Origin: Bradyrhizobium campsiandrae
GTDB lineage: Bacteria; Pseudomonadota; Alphaproteobacteria; Rhizobiales; Xanthobacteraceae
Direction: 5' to 3'
DNA: 64,000 nucleotides
Assembly (NCBI RefSeq): GCF_014529705.1
Contig: NZ_JAANIH010000028.1
Coordinates: forward strand, 46,457-110,456
Shown: piece after piece, positions 9,223 to 17,969 of the stretch
How positions within the stretch are numbered: position 1 is the stretch's first letter
Layout of the letters: the number at the start of each line of letters is the position of its first letter
Notes under the pieces: model-generated
Database searches by the model: none
What the model was told of the DNA's origin: nothing
What the model saw: the letters and a program-made list of their open reading frames with translations, nothing else
Position numbers and translations under genes: made by a program

Positions 9223-11157
9223 TCAGGCCATGAGCTTTAAGGATGCAACGTGATCGTCCGCGTTGTTCGGCTCAAGGGCGATGCGTTCGCCTGCCGACGA
9301 GAACGCGCTTCGCAGTTCCTCGATAAACTCCTGAGCAGCTGGATCCAGGATGTCGTTTCGCATCCTGACCAGACAAATGCTGCGCAGAACGCGGGGCGCG
9401 TGGATGGTGTGAATGGAAAGGCGCCTGCGATCGGTGCTCTTGTGGATGGCTCCGGTCGGCAGAATGGTCGCATACCGTCCAATCTTCACGAGACTTAGCG
9501 CCGCGGCCATGGAATCGACCTCGATCCTCGGATTAAGCTCCAAGCCCGCCTTTTGCAGCGGTTGGGCGATGATCGAGCGCAGGCCGTGCCGATTTGATGG
9601 GAGCACCAGTGGCAATCTGGACGCGGTCTCAAGCGTAACAGGCCCCGGCGGCAGGAGCTGCGTCGATCTTTCAACGACGACCGCCATCTCGTCCTCCGCA
9701 ATCAGATCAAAGCACATTTCCGGGCTTTCGACTACGCGATCCGTCAGGGCGAAGTCGATGCGTCCAGACAAAAGCCATTGCAGCAGCTTCGCGGAGTAGG
9801 CCTCGAGCACCCGGACAATCGTCTCGGGATAGCGCTCGGACCACCGATTAAGCGCGTTCGCGAAGTATTCGGCCGTCTCGCTTTCGGCATCGAGCGCAGG
9901 AATGAGGCCAAGCCGGAGCCGCCGCAGTCGCCCGCCGACCGCGCCGGCCCGCAGCGTTCGAACAGCACCTTCGAACTCAGCCATCAGCGGCGCAAGCAGG
10001 CTGTAGAGAAAGTCAGCGCTCGAGTTCGGCTCGAGGCCGCGATGGGAGCGCTCGAACAGTTGCGCTTCCAATAACTCCTCAAGGCCGTGCAATTGCACAG
10101 TCAGTGCCGGCTGCACGATGCACAGGCGCTGCGAAGCTCGCCGCATATTTCCTTCCTCGTACAGCGCCAGGAACGAGCGACATAGTTTCAGCGAAATTCG
10201 CTCCGGCTCGGTATCATTCGCTGGCGCCAACCCCTTGGTCGCCATGGCTGAAGCGAGCGACAGTTTGTACTGCTCGCAGAGCTCCGGACCGAAAACGGCG
10301 CTGTATTCGCCGGATATGGTGATGGTTGGATCGAAATCGCTCTTCTCAAGCAGAGCGCATTCGAATTGGTCGCTCACGAGGTTTGGATTCAGCTGCGCGG
10401 CTGGAATGAGGAGGCTGAAGTTTCTGCTGCTACTGCCATTGGCCAAGATCTCCTGCAAGTCCTGGCTCAGGCAGTTGATGCGCGCCTGGGTCTTTTCCGC
10501 GATGGCAAGGAGGAGCGCGAGTTGATTTTCGGGCAGTTCGGGCACCGAAAAGGTGTTGTTCACCAGTTCGGACAAGGCCATGTCCTTGGTGGACCACCCC
10601 TTGTTCGGTCCCGCGCGCACCACGACCCAACGATCCGCGATTACGTGCACATCTGCGGATTTTGGGCCGCCGGATCGCTTGTCCCCGAAATTGACGACCA
10701 GAGCACTCCTGTCGGTTGGCTCAGATCTGCCGTACCTCGGAGTGACCCAGTACGGGCTGACGCGCCTCATCGCGGATCTCGCGACCCCGATAAACGCTCG
10801 GTCAAACATTCCACCGGCGCATTCTTGTGGCAGGGCCACCTCGATACGCCTGGGGACGGCCTCTTCTCTGCTGCGGAAATAGGCGAGGCAATGCGCAGCG
10901 TGTTCCATGAAGGGAAGCAGCAGCCTGTAAGCTTCGCGTCCGACCGGCGTAACGGCCAAGCCACCTTGAAGGCGGATAACGAGGCGCTGGCCCAATTCAT
11001 CGCTCAGCGACTTGACATGCGCGCTCAGGGACGAGCGCCCTAATCCAAGACGTTTCAGGGCCGGTACAACGCTTCCCTCCTCTACCAACGCCAAGAACGT
11101 CTCGATCTGGCTCAGATTGATGCCGGAGGTGCGGTCGCGAAGGTCTGCAACAGGCAT
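9223..11157 (-). CDS. Double-length LysR regulator (two complete LysR modules in tandem)
   Basis: At 644 residues this is twice the usual LysR length. Module 1: winged-helix domain at about 15-73 (FLALVEEGSVVPALKRLGLG, TPVGREAYRLLLPF), then a diverged effector-binding region to about 300. Module 2: a second winged helix at about 321-380 (FLALYEEGNMRRASQRL, LFERSHRGLEPN), then a clearly LysR-like effector domain (405-625; LSGRIDFALTD, PLVLPSNRHGLRSII). There is no stop or frame change between them, and the ATG at 11157 begins just before HTH 1. It sits between the ABC transporter operon and the monooxygenase genes, all on the same strand, and is the natural candidate regulator of this block. 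Confidence 0.9.
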   Translation of the reverse strand: MPVADLRDRTSGINLSQIETFLALVEEGSVVPALKRLGLGRSSLSAHVKSLSDELGQRLVIRLQGGLAVTPVGREAYRLLLPFMEHAAHCLAYFRSREEAVPRRIEVALPQECAGGMFDRAFIGVARSAMRRVSPYWVTPRYGRSEPTDRSALVVNFGDKRSGGPKSADVHVIADRWVVVRAGPNKGWSTKDMALSELVNNTFSVPELPENQLALLLAIAEKTQARINCLSQDLQEILANGSSSRNFSLLIPAAQLNPNLVSDQFECALLEKSDFDPTITISGEYSAVFGPELCEQYKLSLASAMATKGLAPANDTEPERISLKLCRSFLALYEEGNMRRASQRLCIVQPALTVQLHGLEELLEAQLFERSHRGLEPNSSADFLYSLLAPLMAEFEGAVRTLRAGAVGGRLRRLRLGLIPALDAESETAEYFANALNRWSERYPETIVRVLEAYSAKLLQWLLSGRIDFALTDRVVESPEMCFDLIAEDEMAVVVERSTQLLPPGPVTLETASRLPLVLPSNRHGLRSIIAQPLQKAGLELNPRIEVDSMAAALSLVKIGRYATILPTGAIHKSTDRRRLSIHTIHAPRVLRSICLVRMRNDILDPAAQEFIEELRSAFSSAGERIALEPNNADDHVASLKLMA

Positions 11158-11208
11158 ACGGGTGTCCTCGCCGGAATCCCGTAAAGCGCAGCAAAATGCA
11201 TGCCAGCA

Positions 11209-12207
11209 TTAACCTTCGGTGGATGCATGCTGCTCTGAAATGCCCAGATGGCATGCCACCAACCTGCGCGGTGTTCCGACTGATCTCAATTTGGGCTCTT
11301 CCACCTTGCAGCGATCAAAGGCTTTCGGACATCGCGTATGAAAGCGGCAACCCATCGGCGGGTTGATTGGGCTAGGGACGTCGCCCGCAAGTACGATGCG
11401 CCTGGAAGTTTCTCCTCTTGTCTTGGGCACTGCTGAGATCAGGGCGCGGGTATAGGGATGCATCGGACGGTCGAGGACCAAGTCACGGTCGCCAATTTCG
11501 ACCACCACGCCCAGATACATCACCGCGATACGATGCGTCAGATAACCGACAATGGCTAAGTCGTGGCTTATGAAGAGCAGTGACAGCCCGAGGCGGTCCT
11601 GAAGGCTCGCCAGCAGATTGACGATCTGCGCCTTAACGGAGACGTCGAGCGCCGATACGGCCTCGTCGCAAACGATCAGACTCGGCTCCGGCGCCAGCGC
11701 GCGCGCAATGCATATTCTCTGACGCTGGCCGCCGGAGAACTCATGAGCGAAGCGAGTTGATGCCTCGCGCGGAAGACCAACCATCTCGAGGAGCTCGCCG
11801 ACCCGGGCGTCGACAGCCTTGCGCCCCTCGACGATCCCGAAATTGATAAGTGGCTCGGCTAAAATGTCGCCGATTCGCATCCGCGGACTGAGGCTGGCCA
11901 TGGGGTCCTGGAAGATGACTTGGAAGTGTCGCCTGATCCTCCTCAGCTGCGGCTTAGCTAGGCCGTCGACCCGCCAGCCATCGAACCAAACGGCTCCTGC
12001 GCTTGGAGGCGTCAGGCCCAGGACCGTTCTGCCCAAGGTGGATTTCCCGCACCCGCTCTCGCCTACGATCGAGAGAGTCTCCCCCCGCGCAACTGTGAAC
12101 GAAACGTCGTCGACAGCCTTCACGACCTCTCGGGGTCCGAAGCCCGTGCGAGGGCGCGGGAAGTGCTTCTTGAGCGAAATGACTTCGAGAAGAGCAGATT
12201 CACTCAT
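11209..12207 (-). CDS. Oligopeptide-type ABC transporter ATP-binding protein (OppF/DppF-like)
   Basis: ATPase of 332 residues. Walker A is GESGCGKSTLG, the ABC signature is FSGGQRQRICIARAL, Walker B is SLIVCDEAVSALD, and the switch histidine is in LLFISHDL. The C-terminal extension with CRFHTRCPKAFDRC is the OppD/F-type cysteine segment that binds an iron-sulfur cluster in some homologues. The ATG at 12207 overlaps the stop of the OppD-like gene by 4 bp. It is the last gene of the importer operon and energises import together with its OppD partner. Confidence 0.93.
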   Translation of the reverse strand: MSESALLEVISLKKHFPRPRTGFGPREVVKAVDDVSFTVARGETLSIVGESGCGKSTLGRTVLGLTPPSAGAVWFDGWRVDGLAKPQLRRIRRHFQVIFQDPMASLSPRMRIGDILAEPLINFGIVEGRKAVDARVGELLEMVGLPREASTRFAHEFSGGQRQRICIARALAPEPSLIVCDEAVSALDVSVKAQIVNLLASLQDRLGLSLLFISHDLAIVGYLTHRIAVMYLGVVVEIGDRDLVLDRPMHPYTRALISAVPKTRGETSRRIVLAGDVPSPINPPMGCRFHTRCPKAFDRCKVEEPKLRSVGTPRRLVACHLGISEQHASTEG

Positions 12208-13187
12208 GCGACCGGCGTCCTGATCTTGTGATGGCACGCCACTCCATGTCTGGGAGAGACATTCTCCAGCCTGGGTTCGATCTCTAGGCAGATTGAGGAC
12301 GTGAGACCGCATCTTGCTGCGAAGGAGCACCCGACGGCGACTCGACTCGGCGACGGCACCTGTCCAGGGATTTCGGTCAGCGGCCCGCCACTTCTGCTGC
12401 AACCAAGACTCGGTATGGACCCCAAAAGACCGACCGTGTAGGGATGCGCAGGTTGAGAAAAGATTTCCGCGATGGTCCCTTCCTCCACCTTCACCCCCGC
12501 GTACATGATTACGACGCGGTCGGCCAATTCGGCCACGACGCCCAGATCATGCGTGATAATCACGATCGACGACCCGGTCCGAGTTTTGAGGTCGCGCATC
12601 AAACCAAGAATTTGAGCCTGCACCGTGACATCGAGGGCCGTCGTTGGCTCGTCCGCAATCAGAATCTCGGGATCGCACGCCATCGCCATGGCAATCATGA
12701 CGCGTTGGCGCATCCCTCCAGACAGTTGATGCGGATACTCGCGCATCCGTCGCTGTGGATCGGCAATGCCGATCTGGACTAACAAATCCAGAGCCCGGCG
12801 TCTGGCTTCGGCGCGGGATTTGTCATGATGGAGCAAGACCGCCTCGGCGATCTGGTCGCCGATCGGCATGAGCGGGTTGAGCGAACTCATCGGCTCCTGA
12901 AAGATCATGCCGATTTCGTTGCCGCGCACGGTCCGCATTCGGGCTTCGGGTAGCGTCAGAAGCTCGGTTCCCTTAAACTTTATACTTCCGGAGATCTTCG
13001 TCTTGTCGGGATCGTGCAACCTCATGAGGGATAAAGCTGTTACGCTCTTGCCCGAGCCCGATTCCCCCACAATCGCCACCGTTTCCGCCGCTCCGACGGA
13101 GAATGACACGCCGCGGACGACGCGAAGGCTCCCAACAGATGTGTCAAAGGAAACATCGAGGTCGTGAACTTCTAGGACGGGGTTCAC
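12204..13187 (-). CDS. Oligopeptide-type ABC transporter ATP-binding protein (OppD/DppD-like)
   Basis: ATPase of 327 residues with Walker A GESGSGKSVTALS, signature LSGGMRQRVMIAMAMAC, Walker B EILIADEPTTALD and switch histidine IVIITHDLG. The C-terminal part has the CSFAARC segment of the Opp/Dpp subfamily. The start is a GTG at 13187 whose bases are shared with the stop codon of the permease gene upstream (GTGA, 4-bp overlap), giving strong support for this start and for translational coupling. Confidence 0.93.
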   Translation of the reverse strand: MNPVLEVHDLDVSFDTSVGSLRVVRGVSFSVGAAETVAIVGESGSGKSVTALSLMRLHDPDKTKISGSIKFKGTELLTLPEARMRTVRGNEIGMIFQEPMSSLNPLMPIGDQIAEAVLLHHDKSRAEARRRALDLLVQIGIADPQRRMREYPHQLSGGMRQRVMIAMAMACDPEILIADEPTTALDVTVQAQILGLMRDLKTRTGSSIVIITHDLGVVAELADRVVIMYAGVKVEEGTIAEIFSQPAHPYTVGLLGSIPSLGCSRSGGPLTEIPGQVPSPSRVAVGCSFAARCGLTSSICLEIEPRLENVSPRHGVACHHKIRTPVA

Positions 13188-14095
13188 GGCCGCTCTGCCA
13201 TTCTGGGATCGAGGGCGTCTCTCAGTCCGTCGCCCAAAAGGTTCACCCCTAAGACAGTCACGCCGAGAAATACCGCCGGAATGAACACGAGGTGCGGCTT
13301 CACCTGCCAGAGCGTTTTCCCGTCAGCCATGATGTTGCCCCAAGACGGAATCGTGGGCGGCGTACCAGCACCAATGAACGAAAGGCTCGCCTCGATGATG
13401 ATCGCCGCCGACGCCACGAAGGTGGCCTGAACCGTCAGCGGCGATACGACCGCTGGCAGCAGATGTCGGATGACGATTTTAGGGGTTGTCGAGCCGGCGG
13501 CTACGGCCGCCTCGACAAAAGGCAACTCTCGCAGCGCAAGCATGACCCCGCGTATCACTCGCGCGACCCGAGGAATCTCGACGATCGTAATCGCGACAAT
13601 GACGGTGCCGACCGAACCTCGCGTCGCGGCCATGAGGGCGATAGCCAGAAGCATCGCGGGAATTGACATGAAGCCATCCATGATCCGCATCACGACCGAG
13701 TCAGCCCACTTTCCGGACGCCGAGACCATTCCGATAATCGTGCCGCCGATGCACGACAAAAATGCGCATGATATGCTGACGCCTATAGAGATCCTCGCGC
13801 CATATACAACGCGCGAATAGAGATCGCGGCCCAACGCGTCGGTGCCGAACCAGAACTCCGCCGACGGGGGCCGCAGCCGTTTGGTCACGGATACCGCACG
13901 CGGGTCGACGGCTCCCAGCATCGGCGCAAAGGCTGCTATCGCAGTGACCACGAGTAAGATCAGGACACCCGCAACGATTTGCGGGTGTCGTTTAAGGACG
14001 CGCCAACCCTTCCAATCTAAAATACTCGGCCGAGACGGCCGTTCGACCGTTCGTAGACGTTCAACGATGTCGGAAGGAGATGCGTGACTGTTCAA
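13184..14095 (-). CDS. ABC transporter permease (OppC/DppC-like)
   Basis: Inner-membrane permease of 303 residues. An N-terminal cytoplasmic and hydrophobic segment (PQIVAGVLILLVVTAIAAFAPML) precedes the FGTDALGRDLYSRVVYGARIS motif typical of OppC. The EAA loop reads EAAVAAGSTTPKIVIRHLLP. Five to six transmembrane helices are visible. The likely start is TTG at 14095, overlapping the stop of the OppB-like gene by 4 bp. It pairs with the next permease to form the translocation channel. Confidence 0.92.
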   Translation of the reverse strand: MNSHASPSDIVERLRTVERPSRPSILDWKGWRVLKRHPQIVAGVLILLVVTAIAAFAPMLGAVDPRAVSVTKRLRPPSAEFWFGTDALGRDLYSRVVYGARISIGVSISCAFLSCIGGTIIGMVSASGKWADSVVMRIMDGFMSIPAMLLAIALMAATRGSVGTVIVAITIVEIPRVARVIRGVMLALRELPFVEAAVAAGSTTPKIVIRHLLPAVVSPLTVQATFVASAAIIIEASLSFIGAGTPPTIPSWGNIMADGKTLWQVKPHLVFIPAVFLGVTVLGVNLLGDGLRDALDPRMAERP

Positions 14096-15033
14096 TATCG
14101 GATCCTCGGATCCAGAACCGTGTACGCCAAGTCGGTGATGAGGTTAATAAGAACGTAACTGGCACTGAAGAGCAAGACGACGCCTTGTATTACCGGATAA
14201 TCGCGATGCAGGATTGCATCAAGCGTCAGGCGTCCGATACCAGGAATGGAGAAAACACTCTCTGTAATGACGGAGCCTCCCATTAGCGTCGCGATACCGA
14301 TGCTGACGATCGTGACGATCGGCACGGACGCGTTCCTCAAGGCATGCTTGTAGAGGATTACGCGAGGCCCGGCCCCTTTCGCGACAGCTGTTCTCACATA
14401 GTCCTGTGTCAACGTGTCAAGCATCGACGCTCGCGTTGTTCTCGCCAGAATAGCGGCATAGGATAGACCGAGCGTCAGCGAAGGAAGGAGGAGATGCGAG
14501 ATGTAGGGAGCGAAACCATCAGCTAATGGAACGTAACCTTGCGCCGGCAGCCAGCCGAGCGTGGTCGAGAACGAGAAGGCGAGGAGATACCCAACCACGA
14601 ATACCGGTAGCGAAAATGCAAGCACCGTTAGCGACGTGATCACTCTGTCGATCGCACGTCCCCTGCGCCAAGCCGCGACCACTCCGACCGGAATGGCTAT
14701 GGCGACGGACACGACGAGGCTCAATGTCAGCAGAGAGAAGGTTGGCCCTATGCGCTGACCGATCATGTGCACGACAGGCTGATTGGCGAAGATGGATGTG
14801 CCGAGATCTCCATTCATGACCTGCCAAATCCAGACGCCGAATCTGATGTAGAATGGCTGGTCGAGCCCCATCGATATACGGATCCGCTCGACCTCTTCTG
14901 GTGTCGCCTGATCCCCTGCGATCATCGCGGCAGGATCTCCGGGCGTGACGTAGAGCAGCCCAAACACAATAGAGGCCACGATAAACATGACCGGAGGCAG
15001 CATCAGCAGGCGGCGGACTATGTAGTAGAGCAT
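14092..15033 (-). CDS. ABC transporter permease (OppB/DppB-like)
   Basis: Permease of 313 residues, first gene of the importer operon. It starts with the OppB-type signal LYYIVRRLLMLPPVMFIVASIVFGLL, contains TPGDPAAMIAGD and the EAA loop RTAVAKGAGPRVILYKHALRNA, and ends in DLAYTVLDPRIRY. Six transmembrane helices can be drawn. The ATG at 15033 follows GGGAG. All four transporter genes overlap by 4 bp; the matching binding protein is probably the one at 2949. Confidence 0.92.
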   Translation of the reverse strand: MLYYIVRRLLMLPPVMFIVASIVFGLLYVTPGDPAAMIAGDQATPEEVERIRISMGLDQPFYIRFGVWIWQVMNGDLGTSIFANQPVVHMIGQRIGPTFSLLTLSLVVSVAIAIPVGVVAAWRRGRAIDRVITSLTVLAFSLPVFVVGYLLAFSFSTTLGWLPAQGYVPLADGFAPYISHLLLPSLTLGLSYAAILARTTRASMLDTLTQDYVRTAVAKGAGPRVILYKHALRNASVPIVTIVSIGIATLMGGSVITESVFSIPGIGRLTLDAILHRDYPVIQGVVLLFSASYVLINLITDLAYTVLDPRIRY

Positions 15034-15516
15034 GTCGTCTCCCGAGCCGCGCACGCCCGATGCGCCGTCCCGATTGGCTTAAGGAAGACTAGTCCGGCAT
15101 CGCTCGAACAGCCAATAGTGGTTCACGTCTCCGGCGATAGATTCCACGGTAAGGTGGCTGCAAAGCGGAATGCTTGATCACAGTGCTCAATACCGTGCCA
15201 GTGAATGCTACGAAATTGTTCTTGGAGGCTGCCTTCATCCAGGTCATTGGCCCGTTCCTGATGCCGTCAACTCGACTCCGCATCTCTCGCCAATTGCCCC
15301 CATACTCACTGACCTCCACGTGCGCGAAACCTTAAAGACCAAACCAGTTCCAAATTAACGCGCATTCCAAAGCGGACGCACCCGCGTAAGAGCAATCTGC
15401 ATTCTCTGCTTCCTGGAGCGCGGTTTCATTGGATCGATTGGCAAGGCCATTTTCTCATGCCTCCCGAACCTGCGCCGCTTGCCGCCCTTGCGGAAGAGGC
15501 CATCGCCTGGTTGCAA
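15034..15516. other. Intergenic region upstream of the importer operon
   Basis: About 480 bases without a convincing gene. Short open frames on both strands lack a ribosome site or recognisable protein pattern. The part next to 15033 should carry the promoter of the oppB-like operon; I could not pick a clear -35/-10 pair. Confidence 0.4.
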
Positions 15517-15975
15517 TCAGGATGCCTTACCGCGGGGGATGCCAATAGCTTCGAGGCGCGCCTTCTCGGCTTCGGGTAAAGCTGCAGACCATTCGGCTTC
15601 TTTTCCGTGTAGTGGGAGGACGCGACCGAACTCGACCATCTGGTTTGGCGGCAGTTCGGAAATGTATACCCAAACGGAACTCGGCTTCATCTCGGAGGCG
15701 AAGGCGATGTCGGAAGTGAGCCGCACCAGCAGCTTGTCCTTTAGCTCAGTTGGACGACCGTCGCGGATAGTCCCGTGGACGAAGATATGATCGCCGTCGA
15801 GAGGTGCGCCACCGAGAAAGTAGTTTCCCGACCTGACCTCGTTGAAGGTCACCTGCGCGAAGTAGAACGGAGCTCCTGTCGTCTCACCATGCGCTCGCGT
15901 CACAGCTTCAGCGATTCGGCTCTTCTGAGGTCCGCTTAGCCGTCCTTCCGTACAGGTCACAATGTAGGTGGGCAT
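15517..15975 (-). CDS. Tautomerase-superfamily protein, cis-3-chloroacrylate dehalogenase (cis-CaaD)/Cg10062-like
   Basis: Protein of 152 residues including Met; after Met removal Pro1 is the N-terminus, as the superfamily requires. Counting from Pro1, the six residues reported as essential in cis-CaaD all fall at the same positions: Pro1, His28, Arg70, Arg73, Tyr103 and Glu114. FAQVTFNE, FLGG, FVHG and MVEFGR blocks also match the family from memory. cis-CaaD hydrates cis-3-chloroacrylate to malonate semialdehyde, but the poorly active homologue Cg10062 shares the same six residues, so the substrate is not proven. The ATG at 15975 is chosen because it places Pro at position 2. It lies next to an MHS transporter and near a semialdehyde dehydrogenase. 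Confidence 0.88.
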   Translation of the reverse strand: MPTYIVTCTEGRLSGPQKSRIAEAVTRAHGETTGAPFYFAQVTFNEVRSGNYFLGGAPLDGDHIFVHGTIRDGRPTELKDKLLVRLTSDIAFASEMKPSSVWVYISELPPNQMVEFGRVLPLHGKEAEWSAALPEAEKARLEAIGIPRGKAS

Positions 15976-16072
15976 CTCGTTTCCTTTCAAGTTTTTGAGA
16001 CTTATCGTTCAAGTTAGAATTCTTTTGGCCCCCTCGAGGACTTCTACCACCGGTTATGCACGCCCACACACG

Positions 16073-17749
16073 TCAGATGACCTGATCATCCAATGGACGG
16101 TCCTTAGTCTCAGGAAGAAAAAGGAGTCCAACGACGAAAGCTGCCGTCGCTATCACGATCGGATACCAAAGGCCGGCGAACATATTTCCGTAGGCCGCGA
16201 CCAAGGCGAAGGCCGTCGTCGGGAGAAAACCGCCAAGCCATCCGTTTCCGATGTGATAGGGGAGAGACATCGCGGTATACCGTATGCGGGTCGGGAAGAG
16301 TTCGACCAAGACCGCGGCTATAGGTCCATACACCATCGCAACCAGCGCCACGAGCGCAACGAGCATCAGCAGCACCATCGGATAGTTGATCTCCGCAGGG
16401 TCGGCCGACTTCGGATAGCCCGCCGCGGAGATCGTTGCGCTGATCGCCTTTGTGAAGTCAGCGCCCTTTTTGCCAGCATCCTCTTTCGACAGACCGGACG
16501 CTTCGTAGCTGTCCACCCGCTGGTCACCGACCTTGACGTAGGCGATAGCGCCAGAGGGAGCGGCTTCGTTTGCGTAACTCACGCCGGCACCGGCAAGGAA
16601 CGACTTGGCTATGTCGCAGGAGCGCGTAAATTTGGCCGTGCCGACAGGATTGAACTGGAAAGAGCACTGGTTCGGATCGGCGACGACGGTGACTGGAGAG
16701 CTTCGCTGTGCTGCATAAAGCGCTGGGTTTGCGTAGCGCGTCAGGCCTTCGAAGATGGGAAAATATAGGACAGCCGCCCCCAGGAAACCAAGGAGGATTA
16801 TCGGCTTACGACCCACGCGATCGGACAGCGCACCGCAAATTACAAGCAGGGGTGTTCCGATGACCAGCGCCGCGGCGATGAGAAGATTGGCCGCGATGGG
16901 CTCAACTTTCAGCGTCTGGGTCAGGAAGAAGAGTGCATAGAACTGACCCGTGTACCAGACGACCGCCTGCCCGGCGACCAGACCGAACAACGCAATAAGG
17001 ACAATCTTGACGTTGGCCCACCGTCCGAATGCTTCGGAGATCGGCGCCTTGGATATCTTGCCCTCGGCTTTCATGCGCTGAAAAATCGGAGATTCCGTCA
17101 GAGACAGGCGGATCCACACGGAAATTCCCAACAGCGCGATGGAGACGATGAACGGTATTCGCCACCCCCACATTCCGAAATCCGTCTCGCCCACGGCCAA
17201 ACGCGTTGCGAGGATCACGATCAACGACAGGAAGAAACCTAACGTCGCTGTCGTCTGGATCCACGCGGTGTAGAATCCTCGCTTTCCGCGCGGAGAGTGC
17301 TCGGCCACATAAGTCGCTGCTCCGCCGTATTCGCCACCCAGCGCAAGTCCTTGCACCAACCGCAGGACGATCAGAGCGGCCGGTGCGGCCACACCTATGC
17401 TGGCATAGGTGGGGAGGATGCCGACCACGAAAGTGGACAACCCCATGATTACGATGGTGACGAGGAACGTGTATTTGCGGCCGATCATGTCGCCGAGCCG
17501 ACCGAAGAATAGAGCGCCAAAGGGACGCACTGCAAAGCCCGCGGCAAAGGCCAGCAAAGCGAAGATGAAGCCGGTCGTCTCGTTTACCCCGGAGAAGAAT
17601 TGCTTGCTTATGATGGTGGCCAGCGATCCGTAAAGATAAAAATCGTACCATTCGAAGACCGTCCCGAGAGACGATGCGAATATGACTTTGGCGGTGTCGG
17701 CTCCGATGTGGTCGGACGTCGTTCGATCATCGATCGCGGCTACTGTCAT
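16073..17749 (-). CDS. MFS transporter of the metabolite:H+ symporter (MHS) family with a large extra loop
   Basis: Protein of 558 residues with the MHS signatures FEWYDFYLYG (TM1), GRLGDMIGRKYTFL (loop 2-3) and RLVQGLALGGEYGGA. Members (KgtP, ShiA, ProP) import organic acids or betaines with protons. Typical members have about 430-460 residues; here roughly 100 extra residues (about 355-455, with two Cys in DPNQCSFQF and RSCDIAK) are inserted between late transmembrane helices, probably in the periplasm. The ATG at 17749 follows a strong AAGGAGG. It is transcribed divergently from a MarR regulator and faces palindromic operator sites. Confidence 0.9.
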   Translation of the reverse strand: MTVAAIDDRTTSDHIGADTAKVIFASSLGTVFEWYDFYLYGSLATIISKQFFSGVNETTGFIFALLAFAAGFAVRPFGALFFGRLGDMIGRKYTFLVTIVIMGLSTFVVGILPTYASIGVAAPAALIVLRLVQGLALGGEYGGAATYVAEHSPRGKRGFYTAWIQTTATLGFFLSLIVILATRLAVGETDFGMWGWRIPFIVSIALLGISVWIRLSLTESPIFQRMKAEGKISKAPISEAFGRWANVKIVLIALFGLVAGQAVVWYTGQFYALFFLTQTLKVEPIAANLLIAAALVIGTPLLVICGALSDRVGRKPIILLGFLGAAVLYFPIFEGLTRYANPALYAAQRSSPVTVVADPNQCSFQFNPVGTAKFTRSCDIAKSFLAGAGVSYANEAAPSGAIAYVKVGDQRVDSYEASGLSKEDAGKKGADFTKAISATISAAGYPKSADPAEINYPMVLLMLVALVALVAMVYGPIAAVLVELFPTRIRYTAMSLPYHIGNGWLGGFLPTTAFALVAAYGNMFAGLWYPIVIATAAFVVGLLFLPETKDRPLDDQVI

Positions 17750-17838
17750 TTGCTTTATTCCTCCTTGAGATCATAATTTTTTCATCGTTTTTGGGCGCGT
17801 TGAGACGACGCCGACGGGTTGCTTCCTTCTGCAATTGC

Positions 17839-17850
17839 TTGTATGTACAA
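17839..17850. promoter_or_regulatory. Secondary palindromic site in the MHS-marR gap
   Basis: TTGTATGTACAA, palindromic at 10 of 12 bases, shares the TGTAC core with the larger palindrome 27 bases further on. It lies between the MHS transporter start and the main site, a usual place for a second MarR operator. The assignment is an inference. Confidence 0.45.
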
Positions 17851-17876
17851 CCAAACGCATATGGGCCGGCCCAAGG

Positions 17877-17900
17877 TTAGTTGTGTGTACACGCAACTAA
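17877..17900. promoter_or_regulatory. Main MarR-type operator palindrome between the MHS transporter and marR
   Basis: A 24-bp inverted repeat, symmetric at 22 of 24 positions, with outer arms TTAGTTG/CAACTAA and centre GTGTACAC. It lies in the 220-bp gap between two divergent genes, 70 bases upstream of the marR ATG. MarR dimers typically bind such 16-24 bp palindromes (family knowledge), so this probably controls both genes. Confidence 0.75.
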
Positions 17901-17969
17901 TTTCGGTGTCAAGCGTACTCATTTCCGGTCGATGAGCCAGGTTGTGCGGGAGATTCGAAATTGAGACAG

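Noticed and set aside
15517..15975. Naming the protein a cis-3-chloroacrylate dehalogenase outright
   Set aside because: Cg10062 has the same six residues but is a poor dehalogenase, so the residues alone do not set the substrate.
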